Numbered from the stretch's first letter, positions 44,245 through 53,143 are shown. The stretch is 64,000 nucleotides of DNA from Streptomyces aquilus (GCF_003955715.1 NZ_CP034463.1:6386001-6450000), one strand, 5' to 3'. Notes: generated by a model from the sequence alone, not told the origin. Numbers and translations are program-made.

Positions 44245-45951
44245 TCAGCCTTCCGTGATGAGCCGGGCCATGGCGCCGGTGGGACGGGTGCCGAGTTCCT
44301 CTTCCAGACGCCGGGCCTTGTCGGCGCTCGGTCGGGCGTTGCGGTAGGCGTCCAGGGTCTGGGGGAGGCTGGTGCGCAGCCAGCGGTCGAGGTGGCGTCT
44401 GCTGGCTACGTTCATTTCGCAGAGTGGGTCCAGCGCGTTGCCGAAGCGGTGGTGGGTGTGGTGGAGGCGTTCGGCCAGGACGCTGCGGATGAGTTCGTGC
44501 GGGGTGCCGGCGGCGGGGTCGCCGGGGGAGAGGGTGATGAGGGAGACCTGAGGGCCTTCGTACAGCGGCGATGCGCGGAAGGCCGCGTCCAAGTCCGGTT
44601 GGAGCAGGGAGAGTTCGTCGGCCACCACCAGGCAGCCGTTGCGGGAGATGTCCTGGAAGACGAGGGAGTGGGCGAGGTCGTAGGAGAGCAGGTCGTCGAA
44701 GAGGTACGGCTGGAGTCTGATCTTTCTGCCGCGCAGGAGGAGGTCGGGATCGTTGACGCCCGACACCGCGGACTCCAGTACCTGGCCGGCGGTCAGGCCC
44801 TCGGCGCCGAACGGCTTCCAGTCCGCCCGTGTCGTGCCGTACCGGGCGCGGATCGACTCCGGGGGCAGACCGAGGCCCTCGATGATGTCCCGTACTTGCC
44901 CGGACGCCGTACCGAGCAGGTCGTCCGCCTCCGTACCGGTCATGGCCACCACCACGACCGGCAGGCCTATCTCGTGGTCGGGGCGTTGGAGTCCGATGGT
45001 CTGCAGGAGGGCCGCGTGCAGACGGTTGGGCAGCGTCAGGGTCGCGGACTCGGTGAGTGTCTCGGTGATGCCCCACTGGGCGGCGTCGGCGGCGGCCGTC
45101 CCGGGGTCCGAGCCCGGTGCGTTGATGCCGAGCAGGGGGCGCCCGGTGCGGGCTCGGGCCAGGTTCAGGACGCGGCGGGTGCGGTCGGGGTTCTCGCCGA
45201 GCATGGTCGTCAGGGGCGGGGACAGCAGGAGGCCGACCGTGCGGGCCGCGGTCACGGCCCGGTCCAGGGTGAGCATCTCCTGGGGTGTGGAGGTGAGGAG
45301 TGCGGTGGAGGATGTGGTGACGTTCCACATCGCCCCTACCGCCGCGGCCAACTGGGCTGCCGCATCGCGGTCTTTGGGCGCGTGCAGCAGATGGAGGTCA
45401 TGGACCAGCTTCCGGGGATGCGGTGGCTCCGCTACCGGCCTGGGCGGGGCGAGGGCACCCGGCGGCAACTGCAGATCGGCCGCCACCGCCGACACCACGT
45501 CCGCGGCGAGGTCACCGGGGTTGGTGAACCAGCCGATGCCGTGGACCTTCTTCAGCTCGTCGCGCAGGCGCTTGATGCCCGTGGCCGAAGGCGCGGCGGG
45601 GTCGGTGAGCGCGTCGACGTGACCCATCGGCCACGAGGCTCCGTCCTCGACCAGGAAGATCAGCCGCTTGCGGCCCGCCTCGCCGGCCTTGCGGTACTCC
45701 AGCTCGGTGATCGACCGCCCGTCCGGGTTCTGCGGGCCGACGTCGGGGACGTATCCGTAGCGGAAGGCGAAGAGGCCGACGTAGACGTCACAACTCGCCA
45801 CATCTGCCAGGCACTTCTCCAGCGGCCGTTCGTCGAAGGCCGCGTAGTCCTCCATCGCGATGACGTCCAGCGGAAGCTTGCGCAGCCTGGCCAGTACCGC
45901 CGCCCGGTACTTCTCCAGGTCCGACACCGTGGACGACAGATAGACCTTCAC
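44245..45951 (-). CDS. DUF4062-domain protein, partner of the STAND ATPase
   Basis: 568 aa. The N-terminal DUF4062 (1-95) is clear: 'KVYLSSTVSDLEKYRAAV', 'DVIAMEDYAAFDERPLEKCL', 'CDVYVGLFAFRYGYVP'. This is a TIR/nucleotide-hydrolase-like fold often fused to STAND proteins. The middle ('LHLLHAPKDRDAAAQLAAAV', 'TVGLLLSPPLTTMLG') resembles a second, degenerate TIR-like unit. The C-terminal third is unrecognised ('DLAHSLVFQDISRNGCLVVA'). GTG 45951 has GAGG eight bases upstream. 70 bp after an NlpC/P60 gene in the same direction, with no clear promoter seen. Confidence 0.82.
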   Translation of the reverse strand: MKVYLSSTVSDLEKYRAAVLARLRKLPLDVIAMEDYAAFDERPLEKCLADVASCDVYVGLFAFRYGYVPDVGPQNPDGRSITELEYRKAGEAGRKRLIFLVEDGASWPMGHVDALTDPAAPSATGIKRLRDELKKVHGIGWFTNPGDLAADVVSAVAADLQLPPGALAPPRPVAEPPHPRKLVHDLHLLHAPKDRDAAAQLAAAVGAMWNVTTSSTALLTSTPQEMLTLDRAVTAARTVGLLLSPPLTTMLGENPDRTRRVLNLARARTGRPLLGINAPGSDPGTAAADAAQWGITETLTESATLTLPNRLHAALLQTIGLQRPDHEIGLPVVVVAMTGTEADDLLGTASGQVRDIIEGLGLPPESIRARYGTTRADWKPFGAEGLTAGQVLESAVSGVNDPDLLLRGRKIRLQPYLFDDLLSYDLAHSLVFQDISRNGCLVVADELSLLQPDLDAAFRASPLYEGPQVSLITLSPGDPAAGTPHELIRSVLAERLHHTHHRFGNALDPLCEMNVASRRHLDRWLRTSLPQTLDAYRNARPSADKARRLEEELGTRPTGAMARLITEG

Positions 45952-46021
45952 CCTGCGTACCTCGCTCCTCACGCGGTGAGGACAAGGTACCGGCGGCACG
46001 GCGCCAGCGAGAGCCTCTTGG

Positions 46022-47080
46022 TCACACCACCCGCGTCGCCCCCGCGAACGGCATCTCGTCAATGGGCGCGATCCGTACCGGCGCCGTCGGGTTCGGCGCG
46101 TGGATCATCTGGCCGTTGCCGATGTAGAGGCCGACGTGGGAGATGGCGGAGTAGAAGAACACCAGGTCCCCCGGCTGGAGTTCGGAGCGGGAGACGCGGC
46201 GGCCCGCGTCGATCTGGGCGTAGGTCGTGCGGGGGAGGGAGATGCCCGCGGAGCGGTACGCGGCCTGGGTCAGGCCCGAGCAGTCGAAGGCGTCGGGGCC
46301 GGTGGCGCCCCAGACGTAGGGGCTGCCGAGTTTGGAGTAGGCATAGGAAACGGCCGCCGCGGCGCGGGAGTTGGGGGCTGACGCCCTGCCTGCGGTGGTG
46401 GGGGTCAGGGCGGCGCGGGAGTCGCCCGTGGACGAGTCCCTGGATGCGCGCTGGACATCCGACGCCCGGACCTCCGGCGGGAGTTGGGACAGCAGGCGGC
46501 GCGCCGCGTCCAGCTTCGTCGTGATCGTCTTCTTGTGGCGCTTCAGCTCCGCCTGGCGGGACTTGAGCGACGCCAGTTCGATGTGGGCGGCGCCTCGGAG
46601 TTGTTCGATCTCGCGGAGTTGCCTGCGGACGCTCGCCACCGATGCCGCCTGGCGCGTGCCTGCGCGGTCCACGAACTCCGCGCTGTCGAGGTAGTGGTCG
46701 GGGTCGGAGGACAGCGCCAGTTGGAGGGACGGGTCCAGGCCGCCCTCCCGGTACTGTGCCGCCGCCATCGAACCCAGGGCGTCCCGCGCCGAGTTGAGCT
46801 TGTCCGTCTTGCGTGCCGCCTCGTCGCGCAGCGTCTTCAGCCGTTCCTCGGCCGCGTCCGCCTTCTCCTTCGCGCCGTTGTACTTCTCGGTGGCGACCTC
46901 CGCCTCCTGGTACAGCTTGTCCACCTTCGCCTTCACCTGAGCCGGTGTCAGGTTCGGCTCGGCGTGCCCGGTCCCGTCGAATGCCGTCGCGGTCGCCGCG
47001 CCCGCCAGGGCGATCGTCGCCGCTGTACGGGCCGTATTGCCGCCTACCGAGCGCTGTCTGGGCTTGCGGTGCGCTGCCAC
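46022..47080 (-). CDS. Secreted NlpC/P60 peptidoglycan hydrolase (first copy)
   Basis: 352 aa. A basic N-terminus and signal region ('RTAATIALAGAATATAF'), a long coiled-coil (about 45-215, 'KVDKLYQEAEVATEKYNGAK') and a C-terminal NlpC/P60 domain: catalytic Cys in 'DAFDCSGLTQAAY', His in 'ISHVGLYIGNGQMIHAPNP'. DL-endopeptidase of peptidoglycan stems, RipA-like. GTG start. A second gene of the same design lies at 49006. A long structured leader precedes it but no ydaO riboswitch motif. Confidence 0.93.
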   Translation of the reverse strand: MAAHRKPRQRSVGGNTARTAATIALAGAATATAFDGTGHAEPNLTPAQVKAKVDKLYQEAEVATEKYNGAKEKADAAEERLKTLRDEAARKTDKLNSARDALGSMAAAQYREGGLDPSLQLALSSDPDHYLDSAEFVDRAGTRQAASVASVRRQLREIEQLRGAAHIELASLKSRQAELKRHKKTITTKLDAARRLLSQLPPEVRASDVQRASRDSSTGDSRAALTPTTAGRASAPNSRAAAAVSYAYSKLGSPYVWGATGPDAFDCSGLTQAAYRSAGISLPRTTYAQIDAGRRVSRSELQPGDLVFFYSAISHVGLYIGNGQMIHAPNPTAPVRIAPIDEMPFAGATRVV

Positions 47081-47211
47081 GTGGACTGCACGTCCTTTCG
47101 TACCGTACGAGCTACCGCCTGGTCCGGAGGACCGGAGGGCCGCCCCGGGCCGTCACCGGCCATGCCGACGCCAGGGGGAGCGTCGTACGGCCGCCCGGGG
47201 CGGTGACACGC

Positions 47212-47254
47212 GTCCGGCGGCGGCCCACACAGGGGGAGCGGGCCGCCGCCGGAC
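47212..47254. promoter_or_regulatory. 15-bp perfect hairpin in the NlpC leader region
   Basis: Arms 47212-47226 and 47240-47254, loop 13 bases containing AGGGGGAGC. A second GC-rich imperfect hairpin lies at about 47140-47205, whose loop also contains AGGGGGAGCG. Both are in the 500-bp spacer 47081-47579, presumably in the 5' leader of the minus-strand NlpC gene. No T-tail and no known riboswitch motif recognised. Confidence 0.45.
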
Positions 47255-47565
47255 CTTCTCGGCGGTGGTGATCGACTGCCGCCCCTGGCCCGGGCGGCGG
47301 TGGGGAGCCGGTCACCTGGTGGAGGACGCTAAACCTGTGTGTGTCGTGGGGGTAACGGGTTGCGCGGAACTGGTCTCAGGGGACCGGTGCGTGTCCGCAT
47401 GTGAGCGTGATCCCTGCGCTGCGCATTTCGCTTCACGCGGGGTGCTGACCGAACTGCGGATTCCGGAGCGGGCGGGGGCGGTGCGGTGCTATGGGGCGCA
47501 TATATGCACGTTCCGAAGGGAGGGGGGAGACGGGGGTGGTGTGCTGGGGTGGACGTGGCCCTGAT

Positions 47566-47571
47566 TAGGCT
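47566..47571 (+). promoter_or_regulatory. -10 element (TAGGCT), probable leaderless start
   Basis: TAGGCT ends 8 bases before ATG 47580, which has no ribosome site. Confidence 0.35.
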
Positions 47572-47579
47572 CCGGGGCC

Positions 47580-47933
47580 ATGGACGTACTCATCCATCTC
47601 TTCGTCGGCCTGCACATCATCGGCATCGCCTCGCTGCTCGGCGGCTTTCTCACGCAGATGAAGGCGATGGGGCAGGGCACCGCCCGCTTCGTCCCCGCGA
47701 TGCTGCACGGCGCGCTGACCATGCTGGTCACCGGCGCGATCCTGGTCGGCCTCAACCAGGCGGACGACCAGCACGTCAACAACGTCAAGATCGGCGTGAA
47801 GCTGGCGCTGCTGGTCGTGATCCTCGGGCTGGTCTACGTCAAGCGGGACGAGGAGAAGGTGGAGAAGGGGCTGTTCGGGCTGGTCGGCGCGCTGACCGTG
47901 GCCAACGTCTTCATCGCGGTGCTGTGGACGTGA
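47580..47933 (+). CDS. Small integral membrane protein
   Basis: 117 aa, four predicted spans ('LFVGLHIIGIASLLGGFL', 'MLHGALTMLVTGAILVGL', 'KLALLVVILGLVYV', 'LFGLVGALTVANVFIAVLW') joined by short loops. Unrecognised family, conserved in style with Streptomyces integral membrane proteins. The 3' end overlaps the convergent transporter gene by 23 bp. Confidence 0.82.
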   Translation: MDVLIHLFVGLHIIGIASLLGGFLTQMKAMGQGTARFVPAMLHGALTMLVTGAILVGLNQADDQHVNNVKIGVKLALLVVILGLVYVKRDEEKVEKGLFGLVGALTVANVFIAVLWT

Positions 47934-48915
47934 GGGGAGGTTCGTCGGCTCCGATGCCGGCCCGGGCGGAGGCCACGGCACCCGCCGCCACCGCCAGCCA
48001 CGCCGCCACCGCGATCCACAGCAGCACCTGACCCGGCGTCCTCAACCACGACACGTCGAGCGCGGTGGCCACGGACAGGGTCGCCGCCGACGTCATCCCC
48101 ATCGGGAACACCGTCGCCCAGCGCCGGACGTCATAGTGCGGACGCGGCCACCCGAACTCGGCGGCCAGCAGGGCGACGTACCAGGCCAGGTCGAGGATCA
48201 GCAGAGCGACGGTCACCGCGCGCAGGACGCCCCGGTCGTCGGCGTTCCACAGGTACAGGCTCGCGCTGTCGGCCGCGATCAGCTTCGACCCCGCCAGCGC
48301 CGAGATGGCCATCGCCCCGCCGGCCACCCATTGGTCCCCGGCGCCCGTCGTCACCTGGCGCAGGTCGAAGCGGGCCAGGGCTAGGCCGTAGAAGACCAGG
48401 CCCAGCCAGAACAGCACCAGCGCCGCGTGCGCGAGCCACGCCGTCGAGATCGCGCCCGCGAGCGTCGCGCCGAGCACCGCCAAGCCCTGCGTCGCCACGC
48501 AGGTCAGGAACACCGCGCCCGGCATCCGCCGCTTCCAGTGCCCCATGACCAGCACGATCAGCACCGGCCACAGCACCGTGGCCAGCGCCAGCAGCGCCTC
48601 GGCGAGCCGCTGCCAGTCCAGGGCGGAGAAGCGGGTGCCCAGCACCGTGGTCGCGGCGATCGCCGTGAGCGCGCCCGGCGTCTCGGCCTCCGCCACCCAG
48701 CGCGAACGCTCCCGCAGCAGGCGTACGGCGAAGCCGGCGGCCAGCACCACCCAGGCCACGCACGCCAGCACGAGGGCGATGCGGGACATCACCTCGTACC
48801 CCGTCAGATGCAGGGCGACCGACACGATGCCGGTCGCCATCACCGCGGAACCGGCGGCGGGCGGGCGCTGCGCCCACCAGGTGCGGAGGGGGGAGGTATG
48901 GGGCGTCTCGGACAT
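47911..48915 (-). CDS. TDT/SLAC1-family (TehA-like) transporter
   Basis: 334 aa with about ten spans. The opening 'GSAVMATGIVSVALHLTGYE' fits the tellurite-resistance/dicarboxylate transporter (TDT, SLAC1) family. 'FPMGMTSAATLSVATALD' near the C-terminus is its second signature, holding the pore helix. The substrate may be anion, sulfite or dicarboxylate. ATG 48915 lies 7 bases after a TAGCAT -10 element on the minus strand, implying a leaderless mRNA. Confidence 0.78.
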   Translation of the reverse strand: MSETPHTSPLRTWWAQRPPAAGSAVMATGIVSVALHLTGYEVMSRIALVLACVAWVVLAAGFAVRLLRERSRWVAEAETPGALTAIAATTVLGTRFSALDWQRLAEALLALATVLWPVLIVLVMGHWKRRMPGAVFLTCVATQGLAVLGATLAGAISTAWLAHAALVLFWLGLVFYGLALARFDLRQVTTGAGDQWVAGGAMAISALAGSKLIAADSASLYLWNADDRGVLRAVTVALLILDLAWYVALLAAEFGWPRPHYDVRRWATVFPMGMTSAATLSVATALDVSWLRTPGQVLLWIAVAAWLAVAAGAVASARAGIGADEPPLTSTAPR

Positions 48916-49005
48916 GAAAGCGATGCTAAGGAGCGCGTGGGGGGATCAGAGCGGGGCACGCGCGCGGGCGTGGAGAAAAGAGCGCGGGGCGCGGAGGGGC
49001 GACGC

Positions 49006-50142
49006 CTAGGCCGGGCGCACCACGCTGTGGATCGCCGACTCGCCGTCGTAGTAGATCGACTCCTCGCGGACGTACGCTCCCGGCTTCGGCGCGTGGATCA
49101 TCATGCCGTTGCCGATGTAGAGGCCGACGTGGCTGACGTCGTCGTAGAAGAAGACCAGGTCACCTGGCTGTGCGTTGGCGAGGGAGACCGTGGTGCCGAA
49201 GTTCACCTGGTCGTAGGTGGTGCGGGGGAGGGAGATGCCGGCGGCGTTCCAGGCGGCCTGGGTGAGGCCGGAGCAGTCGTAGGACTCGGGGCCGGTGGCG
49301 CCCCAGACGTACGGCTTGCCGACCTGTGCGCGGGCGAAGGCGAGCGCCTTGTCGGCCTTGGTCGCGTAGGAGGAGTCGGCGGTTTGGGTGGTTTGGGTGG
49401 TTTCGGAGGGGGAGGGGCTCGCCTTCTGCTCCGCCGCCTTCTGCTGCTCCGCCAGCTCCGCGGCCTTGCGGGCGGCCTCCTCCTGCTTCTTCTTCTCGAT
49501 CGCCGCGAGCCGCGCCTTCTCCTCGGCGGTCAGCTGCGACAGCAGCTCGCGCGCGGCGGAGAGCTTGCGCTGGACGGTCGCCTTGGCGGTCTTCAGGTCG
49601 GCCTGCGAGCCGGTGAGCGTCTCCAGGCTCTCGGTGGCCTCCTGGCGCTTCTTCATCGTCGCGGACTGGGCGCTGATGTAGTCGTCGACCGCACCCTTCT
49701 GACGGTCCGTCATGCGGCCCATCAGCTGCGTCTGGTCGAAGTAGTCCTGCGGGGTGTCCGCGAGCAGAAAGGTCGCGGTGTCGGGCGCGGAGGCGCCGGT
49801 GCGGTACTGGGCCGCGGCGAAGGAACCGAGCTCCTCGCGGGCCTCGTTGAGCTTCTGGGTGCGCTGGGCGACGTCGTCGAGGAGGGTGTCGACCTCCTTG
49901 CGCTGCGCGGCGGTCTTCTCCTTGGCCGAGTTGTACTTCTCGGTCGCCGACTCCGCCTGCCGGTAGAGGTCGTCGACCTTCTTCTCGACTTCCTCCAGGC
50001 TCGGCTTGTCGTCGGTCGAGGGGGCGGCGGTGGCCGTCTGGGAGAGCAGGGCCACGGAGGTGAGGGCGGCCGTTGCGAGCGCGGGGGTGCGTATGCCTGC
50101 TACGCGCGTTCCCGCAGGACGTGGCCTTGCGTGCGACGCCAA
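49006..50142 (-). CDS. Secreted NlpC/P60 peptidoglycan hydrolase (second copy), riboswitch-controlled
   Basis: 378 aa. A signal peptide ('TPALATAALTSVALLSQTATA'), a coiled-coil (about 48-225, 'KKVDDLYRQAESATEKYN'), a Ser/Thr/Pro linker and an NlpC/P60 domain: Cys in 'ESYDCSGLTQAAW', His in 'VSHVGLYIGNGMMIHAPKP'. It probably cleaves gamma-D-Glu-mDAP bonds during growth or spore germination. TTG 50142 was chosen because it gives the usual 'MASH' N-terminus of this family and GGAAGGAG lies upstream. The leader carries a ydaO-type c-di-AMP riboswitch. Confidence 0.93.
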   Translation of the reverse strand: MASHARPRPAGTRVAGIRTPALATAALTSVALLSQTATAAPSTDDKPSLEEVEKKVDDLYRQAESATEKYNSAKEKTAAQRKEVDTLLDDVAQRTQKLNEAREELGSFAAAQYRTGASAPDTATFLLADTPQDYFDQTQLMGRMTDRQKGAVDDYISAQSATMKKRQEATESLETLTGSQADLKTAKATVQRKLSAARELLSQLTAEEKARLAAIEKKKQEEAARKAAELAEQQKAAEQKASPSPSETTQTTQTADSSYATKADKALAFARAQVGKPYVWGATGPESYDCSGLTQAAWNAAGISLPRTTYDQVNFGTTVSLANAQPGDLVFFYDDVSHVGLYIGNGMMIHAPKPGAYVREESIYYDGESAIHSVVRPA

Positions 50143-50160
50143 GGGAGGCGACTCCTTCCA

Positions 50161-50330
50161 TGTTCCGCCTACCGAGTTAGCTGTCGGGTTCGGGCGGGTG
50201 GTTCGGAAGGTGTGCCCTACGGCCGTCCCCGAGAGGGAGTGGGCCGATTCACCCCAAGGTCGGTGTGGGTCCCCGGCTCCGGTTGCCATGGCGGCGCACC
50301 GGACTCGGCGGAGGCCGCGCGGCCCGGCGA
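50161..50330 (-). promoter_or_regulatory. ydaO-type c-di-AMP riboswitch
   Basis: On the minus strand the two hallmark segments are present: GGGGTGAATCGG (50255-50244) and GACAGCTAACTCGGTAGGCGG split over 50185-50165, with GCCGGGGACC further upstream and the ribosome site directly after. Spacing and order match the ydaO/yuaA element known upstream of resuscitation and NlpC/P60 genes in Streptomyces. Boundaries are approximate. In this class c-di-AMP usually turns expression off. Confidence 0.85.
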
Positions 50331-50545
50331 CGTTCGCCGGTGGGGGTCGTACGGCCTGACCGGCACGGTAGCCAACGGGTGTGGCCCCTGTGAAGGTTGA
50401 TGTCCGATAGGCCCGATACATTTTCGTGACCTTGGGTGGGCGGGGGAGAAGATCGCGCGGTTTCTCACGGAACGTGACGGTGGGGTCCTGGAGGGTGAGA
50501 GGGCCCGAATTCTCGGGGCGGCGGCGGGGTGTCAGTGGGGAGCCC

Positions 50546-50551
50546 TAGACT
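50546..50551 (+). promoter_or_regulatory. -10 element of pcrA (TAGACT)
   Basis: TAGACT fits the Streptomyces consensus TAGRRT; ATG 50561 and GGAGAG at 50553 follow at once, so the leader is very short or absent. Confidence 0.5.
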
Positions 50552-50560
50552 CGGAGAGCG

Positions 50561-53044
50561 ATGACAGGCCTCTTTGACGACAGCTTCCTGGCGAACCTCC
50601 AGGCCCCCCAGGGCCACGAGGAGGAACCCCCGCCGCCGCCCGAGGACGAGCACGGACCGGAACCCGTTCCGGACGATCTGTTCGGCGGGAAGTTCGACGT
50701 ACCGCCGGACCGGGACGCGTACTACCGCGACGGCGCCCCGCGCCCGGCCCTGGACGCGGCGGCGCTGATCGAGGGGCTCAACGAGAACCAGCGGGCCGCC
50801 GTCGTGCACTCCGGCACCCCGCTGCTCATCGTGGCCGGCGCCGGCTCCGGCAAGACGCGCGTGCTCACGCACCGCATCGCCTATCTGCTGGCCGAGCGGA
50901 ATGTCCACCCGGGCCAGATCCTCGCGATCACCTTCACCAACAAGGCCGCGGGCGAGATGAAGGAGCGCGTCGAGCAGCTCGTCGGCCCGCGCGCGAACGC
51001 GATGTGGGTGATGACCTTCCACAGCGCCTGCGTGCGCATCCTGCGGAGGGAGTCGAAGAAGCTCGGCTTCACCTCGTCGTTCTCGATCTACGACGCCGCC
51101 GACTCCAAGCGCCTCATGGCCCTGGTCTGCCGTGACCTCGACCTCGACCCCAAGCGCTTCCCGCCCAAGTCCTTCAGCGCCAAGATCAGCAACCTCAAGA
51201 ACGAGCTGATCGACGAGGAGGACTTCGCCGCCCAGGCCACCGACGGCTTCGAGAAGACCCTCGCCCAGGCCTACGCCATGTACCAGTCGCGGCTGCGCGA
51301 GGCCAACGCCCTCGACTTCGACGACCTGATCATGACGACGGTCAACCTGCTGCGGGCGTTCCCCGATGTCGCCGAGCACTACCGCCGCCGCTTCCGGCAC
51401 GTCCTGGTCGACGAGTACCAGGACACCAACCACGCCCAGTACGCCCTGGTCAGGGAACTGGTAGGCACGGGTGCGCACGACGAGGACGTCCCGCCGAACG
51501 AGTTCGACGTCCCGCCCGCCGAGCTCTGCGTCGTCGGTGACGCCGACCAGTCGATCTACGCCTTCCGCGGCGCGACGATCCGCAACATCCTCCAGTTCGA
51601 GGAGGACTACCCGAACGCGACGACGATCCTGCTGGAGCAGAACTACCGCTCCACCCAGACGATCCTGTCCGCCGCCAACGCGGTCATCGAGCGCAACGAG
51701 TCCCGCCGCCCCAAGAACCTGTGGACCAATGCGGGCGCCGGCGCGCGCATCACCGGCTATGTCGCCGACACCGAGCACGACGAGGCGCAGTTCGTCGCCG
51801 AGGAGATAGACCGACTGACGGACGCGGGCGAGGCGAAGGCCGGCGATGTCGCCGTCTTCTACCGCACCAACGCCCAGTCCCGAGTCTTCGAGGAGATCTT
51901 CATCCGCGTCGGCCTGCCCTACAAGGTCGTCGGCGGCGTCCGCTTCTACGAGCGCAAGGAGGTCCGGGACGTCCTGGCCTACCTGCGGGTGCTGGCCAAC
52001 CCCGAGGACTCGGTGCCGCTGCGCCGCATCCTCAACGTCCCCAAGCGGGGCATCGGCGAGCGCGCCGAGGCGATGATCGACGCCCTCTCCCAGCGCGAGA
52101 AGATCAGCTTCCCGCAGGCCCTCAAGCGCGTCGACGAGGCGTACGGCATGGCCGCGCGGTCGACGAACGCCGTGAAGCGGTTCAACGTGCTGATGGAGGA
52201 GCTCCGTACGATCGTCGACTCCGGCGCGGGACCGGCGACGGTCCTGGAGGCGGTGCTCGAACGCACCGGCTATCTCGCCGAGTTGCAGGCCTCCACCGAC
52301 CCGCAGGACGAGACCCGGATCGAGAACCTCCAGGAACTCGCCGCCGTGGCCCTGGAGTTCGAGCAGGAGACGGCGGAGGGCGAGGAGTCCCCGGGGCTCG
52401 CCGCCTTCCTGGAGCGGGTCGCGCTCGTCGCCGACTCCGACCAGATCCCCGACGAGGACGAGGACGGCTCCGGGGTCATCACCCTGATGACGCTCCACAC
52501 CGCCAAGGGACTCGAGTTCCCGGTCGTCTTCCTCACCGGCATGGAGGACGGCGTCTTCCCGCACATGCGCGCCCTCGGCCAGACCAAGGAGCTGGAGGAG
52601 GAGCGGCGGCTCGCGTACGTCGGCATCACGCGCGCGCGGGAGCGGCTGTACCTGACGCGCTCGTCGCTGCGCAGCGCGTGGGGACAGCCGTCGTACAACC
52701 CGCCCTCGCGCTTCCTGTCGGAGATCCCGGAGCAGCACGTGGAGTGGAAGCGCACCGGCGCCACCGCGGCCCCGGCGGGCCCGGTCTCGGGTGTCGCCGC
52801 CACACTGTCGTCCTCCCGCTCCCGCTCCTCGGCGCGAGGCGCGTCCGGCTTCGCCACGAGCCGTTCGTCGGAGAAGCCGGTGGTCTCGCTGGCCGTGGGC
52901 GACCGCGTCACCCACGACCAGTTCGGGCTGGGCACGGTCATGGCGGTGAAGGGCACGGGCGCGAACGCCGAGGCGACGATCGATTTCGGCGAGGCCAAGC
53001 CGAAGCGGTTGCTGCTGCGGTATGCGCCGGTGGAGAAGCTGTAG
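50561..53044 (+). CDS. pcrA: ATP-dependent DNA helicase PcrA (UvrD/REP family)
   Basis: 827 aa, 3'-5' SF1A helicase of nucleotide-excision repair, replication restart and RecA removal. After an acidic extension (1-65): motif I 'GAGSGKTRVLTHR' (Lys98), Ia 'TFTNKAAGEMKER', II 'VDEYQDTN', III 'GDADQSIYAFRGA', IV 'QNYRST', V 'LHTAKGLEFPVVFL', VI 'YVGITRARERLYL'. The C-terminal Tudor-like module ('DRVTHDQFGLGTVMAVKG') is the RNA-polymerase-binding part. Full length and intact. Confidence 0.97.
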   Translation: MTGLFDDSFLANLQAPQGHEEEPPPPPEDEHGPEPVPDDLFGGKFDVPPDRDAYYRDGAPRPALDAAALIEGLNENQRAAVVHSGTPLLIVAGAGSGKTRVLTHRIAYLLAERNVHPGQILAITFTNKAAGEMKERVEQLVGPRANAMWVMTFHSACVRILRRESKKLGFTSSFSIYDAADSKRLMALVCRDLDLDPKRFPPKSFSAKISNLKNELIDEEDFAAQATDGFEKTLAQAYAMYQSRLREANALDFDDLIMTTVNLLRAFPDVAEHYRRRFRHVLVDEYQDTNHAQYALVRELVGTGAHDEDVPPNEFDVPPAELCVVGDADQSIYAFRGATIRNILQFEEDYPNATTILLEQNYRSTQTILSAANAVIERNESRRPKNLWTNAGAGARITGYVADTEHDEAQFVAEEIDRLTDAGEAKAGDVAVFYRTNAQSRVFEEIFIRVGLPYKVVGGVRFYERKEVRDVLAYLRVLANPEDSVPLRRILNVPKRGIGERAEAMIDALSQREKISFPQALKRVDEAYGMAARSTNAVKRFNVLMEELRTIVDSGAGPATVLEAVLERTGYLAELQASTDPQDETRIENLQELAAVALEFEQETAEGEESPGLAAFLERVALVADSDQIPDEDEDGSGVITLMTLHTAKGLEFPVVFLTGMEDGVFPHMRALGQTKELEEERRLAYVGITRARERLYLTRSSLRSAWGQPSYNPPSRFLSEIPEQHVEWKRTGATAAPAGPVSGVAATLSSSRSRSSARGASGFATSRSSEKPVVSLAVGDRVTHDQFGLGTVMAVKGTGANAEATIDFGEAKPKRLLLRYAPVEKL

Positions 53045-53075
53045 CGGTACGGGGGCTTTTCGACTGCGGGCCGGT

Positions 53076-53135
53076 GGGGGCTGGTCGCGCCCCGCGGCGG
53101 AGCCGCTGATCGACTCAGCCCCGCGCCCCTAAAAA
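53076..53135. repeat. Dispersed Streptomyces intergenic element, likely bidirectional terminator
   Basis: The outer stem GGGGCTG (53077-53083) pairs with CAGCCCC (53116-53122); an inner GCGGC-gga-GCCGC hairpin follows; it ends CGCGCCCCTAAAA. This wording recurs between convergent genes in many Streptomyces genomes, from memory. Here it separates pcrA and the M23 peptidase. Confidence 0.65.
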
Positions 53136-53143
53136 CCCGATGC

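Noticed and set aside
47340..47362. MtrA-type GTAAC box near GGGGGTAACGGG
   Set aside because: Only one good half-site; the second half differs and spacing is off.
46022..47579. A ydaO riboswitch before the first NlpC gene, as for its paralogue
   Set aside because: Searched for GGGGTGAATC and AGCTAAC segments on the minus strand of the spacer; neither is present.
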